Shown: piece by piece, positions 1 through 5,351 of the stretch
Layout: each line of letters starts with the position of its first letter
How positions within the stretch are numbered: position 1 is the stretch's first letter
Assembly: GCA_031263385.1 (NCBI GenBank)
Contig: JAISFX010000147.1
Span: forward strand, 1 to 5,351
Origin: Lactobacillus sp.
GTDB taxonomy: Bacteria; Pseudomonadota; Alphaproteobacteria; RF32; CAG-239
Direction: 5' to 3'
DNA length: 5,351 nt
Made by a program: the position numbers and the translations under genes
The notes under the pieces: generated by a model
Told to the model about the DNA's origin: nothing
Database searches by the model: none
The model's input: the letters and a program-made list of their open reading frames with translations, nothing else

Positions 1-260
1 ACATCCGCGTAAGCTGGGACATTATTTCAGATGTCGAGGCAAACGGCTATGAAATAGGAGAAGCCTTGATGAACATTATCGGCAACAACTCCACATCATC
101 AGGAAGCGGATACTGGGGCTGCCCTCAAGTAAAGATTTATGGTAACACTGTCGGAATATTCCAATCCAACACTTTTTATGCTGCTAACAAAAGCAACAAC
201 TACGTTGCCAAAATAAGCACCAAAACCAATTACCATATCCGTGTAACTATTTTTTATTAG
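1..260 (+). CDS. Probable phage tail fibre protein, C-terminal part (5' end outside window)
   Basis: The frame is open from the first full codon at base 3 to the TAG at 258-260, giving 85 residues that begin IRVSWDIISDV, so this is the end of a longer gene. The visible part is rich in Gly, Ser, Asn and Tyr, with beta-prone alternation (GYWGCPQVKIYGNTVGIFQS) and a final NYHIRVTIFY. This resembles the C-terminal receptor-binding end of tail fibres, but no diagnostic motif is seen. The main support is context: the next gene, 11 bases downstream, looks like a tail-fibre-associated protein, and such pairs are typical of the end of phage tail modules. A TTG and an ATG at 66 and 69 lie inside the open frame and are probably not the real start, although an AGGAG at 56-60 precedes them. 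It could instead be another secreted beta-rich protein; I am only moderately sure of the role. Confidence 0.55.
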   Translation, partial: IRVSWDIISDVEANGYEIGEALMNIIGNNSTSSGSGYWGCPQVKIYGNTVGIFQSNTFYAANKSNNYVAKISTKTNYHIRVTIFY

Positions 261-271
261 GAGAATAAATT

Positions 272-709
272 ATGAAATATTGCATAAACAAATACGGCGA
301 AATTTATATGTGTGATAATAGCATGAACGTCGACCGCGAGGCCACTCAGGAAGAACTAAACTCTTTTCTTTTGAAAAATGCCAGACAAGAAAAACTTGAT
401 GACATTAAAGAACAATATATCAATGCCATAAACAAAGACACTGCTGACATAAACAACATGAGCTTCAGCATCCATGATGAAGCCCAACAAAACCTAACAT
501 CAACCGTCTTAATGGCAAAAACCTTTAATACCGACATCACTTATTTTGAAAAGAACGGAACACAACACACTTTCACTTTTGAAGAGTTCTTACCTATAAG
601 TGCTGCAATTGCCAATGCCATTCAAGGTTATAAAAGCAAACTTTATTCTCTAGAGACACAAACAAATAACGCCTCAACTCTTGAGGCGTTAAATTCAATT
701 AAGTGGTAA
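272..709 (+). CDS. DUF4376-like phage tail fibre assembly/associated protein
   Basis: This is a complete 145-residue protein. Its start is fixed by AGGAGA at 259-264, 7 bases upstream of the ATG and overlapping the stop codon of the preceding gene, so the two are translationally linked. Residues about 1-35 form a short N-terminal segment containing a QEEL motif. Residues about 40-145 follow the DUF4376 layout: an amphipathic helix (LDDIKEQYINAINKDTADI), a small strand pair ending FSIHDEAQQNL, a helix with a TDITYF segment, a beta hairpin (THTFTFEEFLPISAAI-like), a long helix reaching LYSLETQ, and a terminal TLEALNSIKW that matches the usual end of the family. Members are found with phage and prophage tail fibre genes and are thought to act in tail fibre assembly or as fibre-associated proteins; the biochemical role is not settled. 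Assignment is from remembered family pattern, not a search. The last codons contain a strong inverted repeat. Confidence 0.7.
   Translation: MKYCINKYGEIYMCDNSMNVDREATQEELNSFLLKNARQEKLDDIKEQYINAINKDTADINNMSFSIHDEAQQNLTSTVLMAKTFNTDITYFEKNGTQHTFTFEEFLPISAAIANAIQGYKSKLYSLETQTNNASTLEALNSIKW
667..691 (-). terminator. Intrinsic terminator for the minus-strand polysaccharide operon, inside the opposing tail gene
   Basis: There is a perfect 11-bp inverted repeat, TAACGCCTCAA and TTGAGGCGTTA, with a 3-base loop. Read on the minus strand, the stem is followed at once by TTTGTTTGTG, a U-rich tail, and it lies about 20 bases past the galE stop. On the plus strand the stem is followed by AATTCAATTAAG, with no T tract, so plus-strand termination should be weak. 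The whole hairpin sits in coding sequence for residues NASTLEALN near the C-terminus of the DUF4376-like protein. Sequence and position are seen directly; terminator activity is inferred. Confidence 0.75.
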
Positions 710-711
710 GC

Positions 712-1662
712 TTATCTTGATGTCTTTACAATATCGTCTATATCAGTAAACTTGGGCTCCCAGCCAAGCATTTCTTTTGCTTTTTTTGAAGAGGCATAAA
801 GTTTGGCTGGGTCGCCATCTCTGCGTCCGGCATATTTAATGCTAAGCCCAACATTAAACACCCTGTTAACGGATTCTATAATCTCATTAACCGAAGTCCC
901 CTTACCTGTACCAAGGTTAAACACTTGAGAATCTCCGCCATCCATCATCCTCTTCATAGCAAGAACGTGGGCTGAGGCCAAATCAGACACATGCACATAA
1001 TCTCTAACACATGTTCCGTCCTCTGTATCATAATCATTACCAAAAACCTGCAAACATTCTCTCTCACCGTCCAACACCTGAATAGCTATCGGCAGCAAGT
1101 TCTGCACGTCTTTTTCTCTTCCCTTAATAGTGCCTGTCTCATCATACCCCACAGCATTAAAATACCTCAAAGAGGCATACTTAATACCTTTCAGCCTATC
1201 ATACCACTCTAGCAGTTCATCAATTTTGGCTTTTGTATATCCATAAAAACTAACCGGCTGTATTGGGTGGCTTTCATCTATTGGAAGATAATTTGGGTTG
1301 CCATAAACAGAAGATGATGATGAAAAAACAATATTCTTAACTCCGGCCTTATTCATTGCCACCAGAATATTAATCGTTCCCTCAATGTTGTTTTCAGCAT
1401 ATAAATCTGGATTTTGCATCGATTCTCCAACTGCTTTTTTTGCCGCCAGATGAACCACGCCATCAACCCCTTGCATTGCAGAGCTTATGGCATTTTTATC
1501 TAAAATATCCCCTTTTACAAACTCTGCTTCTTTAAAAAGATTTATCTCTTGGCCTGTAGACAGGTTGTCAAACACCTTAACAGCAAAACCAGCCTCAAGT
1601 ATGGCCTTAACCACATGCGAACCAATATACCCTGCCCCGCCTACTACCAGAATTTTCTTCAT
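712..1662 (-). CDS. galE: UDP-glucose 4-epimerase (GalE family), C-terminus apparently shortened
   Basis: This cytoplasmic NAD-dependent epimerase of the extended SDR superfamily interconverts UDP-glucose and UDP-galactose, or the GlcNAc forms in some members. It has 316 residues. The Rossmann motif GxxGxxG is at 8-14 (GGAGYIG), followed by FDNLSTG at 31-37, HLAAKKAVGES at 71-81, the catalytic serine region FSSSSSVYG with S116, and Y140-x3-K144. The GalE signatures RYFNAVG (166-172), VRDYVHVSDLA (219-229) and NLGTGKGTSV (249-258) are all present. By eye, the position matching E. coli Tyr299, which influences N-acetylhexosamine use, is L288, so substrate preference is left open. Only 15 residues follow the conserved LGW (299-301), against 26 in E. 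coli, so the last helix is cut short at KTSR. The start is supported by AAGGAA at 1669-1674, 6 bases upstream. It is the last gene of the operon, 27 bases after rmlB. Confidence 0.93.
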   Translation of the reverse strand: MKKILVVGGAGYIGSHVVKAILEAGFAVKVFDNLSTGQEINLFKEAEFVKGDILDKNAISSAMQGVDGVVHLAAKKAVGESMQNPDLYAENNIEGTINILVAMNKAGVKNIVFSSSSSVYGNPNYLPIDESHPIQPVSFYGYTKAKIDELLEWYDRLKGIKYASLRYFNAVGYDETGTIKGREKDVQNLLPIAIQVLDGERECLQVFGNDYDTEDGTCVRDYVHVSDLASAHVLAMKRMMDGGDSQVFNLGTGKGTSVNEIIESVNRVFNVGLSIKYAGRRDGDPAKLYASSKKAKEMLGWEPKFTDIDDIVKTSR

Positions 1663-1689
1663 TATAACTTCCTTCTTATAAGCTGGCTA

Positions 1690-2703
1690 TTATGCAAACT
1701 TTTCCAAGTACCAGTCTATTGTAAGAACAATACCTGTTTCAAAATTTTCGTCTGCTTTCCAGCCAAGCTCCGATTCGAGCTTTGTTGCATCAATAGCATA
1801 ACGACGGTCATGTCCGGCTCTGTCCTCTACAAAAGTTATAAGCTCTTTATAGCTTCCGCCTTCCTTACGTGGAGAGCGGTTGTCTAATATCTCACATATC
1901 GTGTTAACAATCTGCAAATTGTTGCGCTCATTACGACCACCAACATTATATGTCTCGCCGGCTTTTCCATCATGGAAAACCAAGTCTATCGCTTTACAGT
2001 GGTCTAAAACATATAACCAATCACGAATATTCTTACCGTCGCCATATATAGGAATTGGCTTGCCGTTAACACAGTTAGAAATAATTTTCGGAATAAGCTT
2101 TTCCACATGCTGTTTAGGACCATAGTTGTTAGAGCAGTTTGATGTTGTAACATTCATACCATAAGTATGGAAATATGCTCTTACCAACAAATCAGAACTA
2201 GCCTTAGACGCAGAATATGGAGAGTTAGGCGCATACGGAGTTGTCTCTGTAAACAAACCTGTCTCGCCCAAAGTTCCATAGACCTCGTCTGTAGAAATAT
2301 GATGAAAACGCGCATTTTCATAACCGGCTCTAACTTTGTGCGGAGCCTCAAGCCAAGTGTTACGAGCAACATCTAAAAGCATAAATGTTCCCATTACATT
2401 GGTTTCAATAAACGCCTTCGGGCCTGTGATAGAATTATCAACGTGGCTCTCTGCCGCAAAGTGAATAACACCTTGCACATTGTTCTCTTTGAATATCTTT
2501 TCAATCAAAGCTCTGTCACAAATATCACCTTGTACAAACTCATAATTACTCATACCCTCACATTCTTTGAGGTTTTCCAAATCTCCGGCGTATGTAAGCT
2601 TATCAAGATTAATCACCTTATATTCAGGATATTTCTCTGCAAAGTAAGGCACAAAATTACCACCAATAAAACCAGCCCCACCTGTAACTAAAATCGCTTT
2701 CAT
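1690..2703 (-). CDS. rfbB: dTDP-glucose 4,6-dehydratase (RmlB)
   Basis: RmlB converts dTDP-D-glucose to dTDP-4-keto-6-deoxy-D-glucose, the second step of dTDP-L-rhamnose synthesis, in the cytoplasm with bound NAD. The 337-residue length is normal for the family. The NAD-binding GGAGFIGG is at 8-15, LDKLTYAG at 33-40, and FAAESHVDNSI at 82-92. The dehydratase signature STDEVYG is at 137-143, with T138, D139 and E140 as the expected catalytic residues, and Y163-x3-K167 follows in YSASK. NCSNNYGP (189-196), the GDGKNIRDWLYV substrate region (221-232) and DRAGHDRRYAID (294-305) are family hallmarks separating it from GalE. A small departure is Gly15, where many homologues have Ser (GFIGSNF). The ATG follows directly on the TAA of the upstream gene, with AGGAG at 2711-2715 inside that gene. 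Together with the rmlD end at the window edge it indicates a rhamnose pathway. Confidence 0.96.
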   Translation of the reverse strand: MKAILVTGGAGFIGGNFVPYFAEKYPEYKVINLDKLTYAGDLENLKECEGMSNYEFVQGDICDRALIEKIFKENNVQGVIHFAAESHVDNSITGPKAFIETNVMGTFMLLDVARNTWLEAPHKVRAGYENARFHHISTDEVYGTLGETGLFTETTPYAPNSPYSASKASSDLLVRAYFHTYGMNVTTSNCSNNYGPKQHVEKLIPKIISNCVNGKPIPIYGDGKNIRDWLYVLDHCKAIDLVFHDGKAGETYNVGGRNERNNLQIVNTICEILDNRSPRKEGGSYKELITFVEDRAGHDRRYAIDATKLESELGWKADENFETGIVLTIDWYLEKFA

Positions 2704-3846
2704 TTATTTTCTCCTATAGTTTTCAATATAGTTAACAAGCTTATCTACTCGTCTTTCGATAACCTCATCAATAACTACATCAGGATTATATTCTTCAAGA
2801 TACCCTTCCACATTGCTGTGAACCTTATCAGACCTGTGAATAAACACAGAACTTCTAAACACTCTTGAAACAAACGGAATCAAATCTGCCGCAAAAGAAT
2901 CTCTAATCATCAGCACCGTTTTCTTAACAGGTGCATTATCTGCTTTATATACAATAATCTTACCTTGATCTTCATATAACAACTCTTCCGAGTTAACATT
3001 TGGCAGATACTTTACCTTAAACGCTTTTTCATAAGAGCTGATATCCATATCAGTAGAAATCTTTCCTTCCTGATATATCATGTCATTAGTCAACTTTTTA
3101 ATAGGCGCTTTAATTCCCATTTTGTTAAGCTGTTTTGCTATATCTTCATATCCCAAATATGCCCCAATAGCATTCCAGTGTGTGTCTGTCTTAAAATAAA
3201 CCGGAATAGGGAAATTATCTTTTGAAGCAATAACAACATCTTTAAGATTCAACACCGGCACATCAGAGTTTTTCGCAATATATTCTGCAACCACATCCGC
3301 ACGAGACTTATCACTCTTGCGCACTCTCTGCAAACTCATTGGCATAAATTCTGAATATACATTTTCTTTATTAGGAGCAATAACCAACATATACTTAATG
3401 CCGCGCTTAGCATAAAAATCTCTGGCCATAATCACGCCTTTAAGCATTTTCTCCATCTCGGCATCTGTGTAGTTAACCTCACCTTTATAATCAACAATCG
3501 TGCTGCCATCGCTAACCTTTGCAGAATCATAAAACATCCAGCCGTCTAAACCGCTAAAGTGTCTCCCTGTATCAATTTTCAGTTTTTTCTGCAGCTTAAC
3601 ATATCTTTTCAAGATAGATTTTCTATAAGCAAACGCATCATTATAGTAATCCTCATAATGCTTAGAGAAATCTCCGCTAAATTCTGTTGGCTTAGGCCTC
3701 AAAGGTCTGTTATCCAACGGAGTTGTATTACTGTTAAAAAAGTTAATAACAAAAGGTACAAGCACCATAATAAGCATAATAACTGCCGGAAGTGTTTTAT
3801 ACGCACTAAAGAATGATTTACATATATTAAGAAGCTTTTTCATCAT
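2704..3846 (-). CDS. AlgJ/AlgX-type SGNH O-acetyltransferase, membrane-anchored
   Basis: This is a 380-residue protein of the AlgX/AlgJ SGNH-hydrolase-like family, whose members transfer acetyl groups to exopolysaccharides in the periplasm together with an MBOAT partner. A Lys-rich N-terminus (MMKKLLNICK) precedes one hydrophobic segment at about 18-37, with no clear signal peptidase site, so an uncleaved inner-membrane anchor with a periplasmic catalytic domain is likely. Family landmarks in order are LDNRPLRPKP (44-53), the YNDAFAYR segment (68-75), GLDGWMFY (99-106), VIAPNKENVYSEFMP (155-169), the catalytic DTHW (D221, H223), and IRDSFA with the likely nucleophile S317. The end of the domain carries PDVVIDEVIERRV (355-367). 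D, H and S of a triad are therefore all present. The gene starts 9 bases after the MBOAT gene, whose stop codon overlaps its ribosome site, and its TAA abuts the rmlB ATG. The polymer and the acetylated position cannot be told from sequence. Confidence 0.88.
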   Translation of the reverse strand: MMKKLLNICKSFFSAYKTLPAVIMLIMVLVPFVINFFNSNTTPLDNRPLRPKPTEFSGDFSKHYEDYYNDAFAYRKSILKRYVKLQKKLKIDTGRHFSGLDGWMFYDSAKVSDGSTIVDYKGEVNYTDAEMEKMLKGVIMARDFYAKRGIKYMLVIAPNKENVYSEFMPMSLQRVRKSDKSRADVVAEYIAKNSDVPVLNLKDVVIASKDNFPIPVYFKTDTHWNAIGAYLGYEDIAKQLNKMGIKAPIKKLTNDMIYQEGKISTDMDISSYEKAFKVKYLPNVNSEELLYEDQGKIIVYKADNAPVKKTVLMIRDSFAADLIPFVSRVFRSSVFIHRSDKVHSNVEGYLEEYNPDVVIDEVIERRVDKLVNYIENYRRK

Positions 3847-3851
3847 CTGCT

Positions 3852-3857
3852 CCTCCT
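3852..3857 (-). promoter_or_regulatory. Strong ribosome binding site overlapping the MBOAT stop, before a double ATG
   Basis: The minus strand reads TAGGAGGAGCAGATGATG. A perfect AGGAGG overlaps the TAG stop of the MBOAT gene. It is 5 bases from the first ATG (3846-3844) and 8 bases from the second (3843-3841), so the second ATG has the better spacing. The two candidate proteins differ by a single Met. Confidence 0.8.
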
Positions 3858-5250
3858 AAAATCTAAAGTAAATAAATGGGTTATAAGTATTGCTTGCCAG
3901 CATTAACACTGCCAAATAAGCAACACCTACCAAAAATGCAGGCTTAACGATTGCGACAGCTCCGTTTTTCCACTCTTCTTTTATCGGCAGCTTTTGATAG
4001 ATGTTTGCAATAACACCACAAAATACAAATCCCAAAACCGCAACAATAGAAAACTCTCTGGTCAAATACTCAGAATATTCGTCAATTTTATATGGGACAA
4101 ACATTCTGTTCAAATACATCAACGCATCGGAGAACTGTTCCACTCTAAAGAACACCCAACCAACAATTACCACCATCATAGCATAAAGCCACTGCACAAC
4201 TCTAAATCTCAATATTTTTTCAACCGGCACAAGTCTCTCCATCACAAGGAAGAAACCGTGGAACACACCCCATATAACAAAATTCCAGCTTGCGCCATGC
4301 CACAAACCAGTAGTAAAGAACACTATCATCAAGTTTCTATAAGTATTAAATGTCCCTTTTCTGTTTCCCCCCAGCGGAATATACAAATACTCCTTAAACC
4401 AAGTTGAAAGAGAAATATGCCACCTTCTCCAAAACTCTTTAATAGATGTTGATATGTATGGATAATTAAAGTTCTCAGGGATTTTAAAGCCAAACATCTT
4501 ACCCAAACCAATCGCCATTTCAGAATATCCTGAAAAATCAAAATAAATCTGCAATGTATAGGCAATTATACCAATCCACGCTGTAAGAGTGCTCACATCA
4601 TCAATACCGAGAGCAAAAATATCATCTGCTGTTTTTGCCATAATATTGGCAATAATAACTTTCTTTCCCAATCCCTGAATAAAACGGATTGCACCCTCGT
4701 TAAAACCTTTCCAAGTAACTTCTCTCTTGTCCATTTGTGGTGCAAATTCATGATACTTCAAAATCGGACCGGCAACAAGCTGTGGGAAGAACGATATAAA
4801 CAGTCCCATCTTCAGCATATTTTCTTGAGGTTTCGTAACCCCTTTTTTAATATCAATCAAATATGAGATTGACTGAAATGTGTAGAAAGATATACCTATA
4901 GGAAGCGCCAGCTTACGAGCCTCAATACTCAAACCGAACAAGGCATTAACGTTATCAACCGCAAAGTTATAATACTTAAACACACCCAAGAGCAAAAGGT
5001 TTATGATAATACCTAACGTCAAACTAAACTTAGACTTTGCCTCATCGTCTGACCCCACACCCAAGCCGCAGTAATAGTTAACCACGATTGACACTATCAT
5101 CACAAACACATAAACGGGCTCTCCCCATGCGTAGAAAAACAAACTCACAATGAGTAGAAATACGTTTCTATACGCCTCTTTGGAAAGAAAATACCCTAAA
5201 AGCACTACAGGAATAAAAACCCATAGAAAAATCAAAGAGCTAAATATCAT
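3856..5250 (-). CDS. MBOAT-family membrane O-acyltransferase (AlgI-like)
   Basis: This 464-residue polytopic inner-membrane protein of the MBOAT family resembles AlgI, PatA and DltB. Such proteins are thought to pass acyl groups, usually acetyl, across the membrane to a periplasmic SGNH partner. The N-terminus MIFSSLIFLWVFIPVV and hydrophobic segments at about 4-21, 29-57, 77-92, 222-240, 304-340, 351-369 and 399-416 fit this topology. Signatures are LPIGISFYTFQSISYLID (116-133), FFPQLVAGPI (154-163), DFSGYSEMAIGLG (238-250), FWRRWHISLSTWF (273-285, H278) and GLWHGASWNF (315-324), with H318 matching the essential MBOAT histidine. The ending YNPFIYFRF is also typical, so the protein is complete. 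The ATG overlaps the rmlD stop (TAATG), with GAGGAA at 5259-5264 eight bases upstream. The SGNH gene directly downstream is the obvious partner. Acetylation of a rhamnose-containing polymer is inferred; another acyl donor is possible. Confidence 0.93.
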   Translation of the reverse strand: MIFSSLIFLWVFIPVVLLGYFLSKEAYRNVFLLIVSLFFYAWGEPVYVFVMIVSIVVNYYCGLGVGSDDEAKSKFSLTLGIIINLLLLGVFKYYNFAVDNVNALFGLSIEARKLALPIGISFYTFQSISYLIDIKKGVTKPQENMLKMGLFISFFPQLVAGPILKYHEFAPQMDKREVTWKGFNEGAIRFIQGLGKKVIIANIMAKTADDIFALGIDDVSTLTAWIGIIAYTLQIYFDFSGYSEMAIGLGKMFGFKIPENFNYPYISTSIKEFWRRWHISLSTWFKEYLYIPLGGNRKGTFNTYRNLMIVFFTTGLWHGASWNFVIWGVFHGFFLVMERLVPVEKILRFRVVQWLYAMMVVIVGWVFFRVEQFSDALMYLNRMFVPYKIDEYSEYLTREFSIVAVLGFVFCGVIANIYQKLPIKEEWKNGAVAIVKPAFLVGVAYLAVLMLASNTYNPFIYFRF

Positions 5251-5351
5251 TATTTCAATTCCTCAATACATTTTTTTAAACTTTCCTGCCAATGCGCGAT
5301 TTCTATTCCAAAATTATTTTTTATTTTTTCTTTATTTAACACTGAATAGAA
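5250..5351 (-). CDS. rfbD: dTDP-4-dehydrorhamnose reductase (RmlD), C-terminal 33 residues only (5' end outside window)
   Basis: The minus-strand frame is open from the window edge to TAA at 5252-5250 and encodes FYSVLNKEKIKNNFGIEIAH and then WQESLKKCIEELK. This closely matches the characteristic RmlD end, in which a (P)xYSVLNKxK segment leads to FGIxIPHWxxSL. RmlD reduces dTDP-4-keto-L-rhamnose with NAD(P)H to dTDP-L-rhamnose, the last pathway step. The presence of rmlB three genes downstream strengthens the call. The stop codon overlaps the next ATG by one base, so translation is probably coupled. Catalytic and cofactor motifs lie beyond the window and could not be checked. Confidence 0.88.
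   Translation of the reverse strand, partial: FYSVLNKEKIKNNFGIEIAHWQESLKKCIEELK

Noticed and set aside
707..714. TAAGCTTA palindrome between the convergent stops, considered as an attachment site core or operator
   Set aside because: Eight bases formed largely by two facing TAA stops is expected by chance, and no second copy was noticed in the window.
1663..1689. Promoter for galE in the 27-base gap after rmlB
   Set aside because: The only -10-like string (TATAAT) overlaps the galE start codon region, with no room for a useful leader. The gap is explained by a ribosome site.
1549..1887. 112-codon plus-strand open frame across the galE/rmlB gap
   Set aside because: It is antisense to two well-supported genes and its translation resembles no family. 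It is a by-product of AT-rich coding sequence.
3994..4407. 137-codon plus-strand open frame opposite the MBOAT gene
   Set aside because: It lies entirely antisense to a clearly conserved MBOAT coding region, and its product is low-complexity in Asn, His, Ser and Lys with no family resemblance.
5268..5279. A AAA AAA slippery heptamer near the rmlD 3' end, considered as a -1 frameshift into the MBOAT frame
   Set aside because: In the -1 frame a TGA follows within three codons (ATG TAT TGA), so no RmlD-MBOAT fusion is possible, and the RmlD ending in the zero frame is normal.

Overview
The window looks like a low-GC Gram-negative chromosome, with a surface-polysaccharide operon on the minus strand running head-on into the tail end of a prophage or phage remnant on the plus strand. 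The Gram-negative assignment is inferred from the AlgI/AlgJ-type acetylation pair and the DUF4376-type tail protein. I cannot name the genus.

Plus strand, 1-709: the C-terminal part of what looks like a phage tail fibre protein, followed 11 bases later by a small protein with the layout of DUF4376 tail-fibre-associated proteins. Only 2 bases separate this gene from the opposing operon. A strong hairpin inside its last codons is placed and oriented to terminate the minus-strand operon.

Minus strand, 5351 down to 712, in transcription order: the last 33 residues of RmlD (dTDP-4-dehydrorhamnose reductase), an MBOAT membrane O-acyltransferase of the AlgI type, a membrane-anchored AlgJ/AlgX-type SGNH acetyltransferase, RmlB (dTDP-glucose 4,6-dehydratase) and GalE (UDP-hexose 4-epimerase). 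The first four are joined by a TAATG overlap, a 9-base gap and a directly abutting TAAATG. A 27-base gap precedes galE. This is one tightly coupled transcription unit whose promoter lies outside the window.

Together the genes suggest synthesis of a polysaccharide containing L-rhamnose (RmlB, RmlD) and a galacto-configured sugar (GalE), with O-acetyl groups added in the periplasm by the MBOAT/SGNH pair. RmlA, RmlC, glycosyltransferases and export genes would be expected upstream, beyond 5351.

The points most worth a second look are the abrupt polysaccharide/phage junction, the apparently shortened GalE C-terminus exactly at that junction, and the terminator embedded in the opposing tail gene. 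All recognisable protein families here are known. I see no clear evidence of a wholly new system; the novelty, if any, is in the arrangement.
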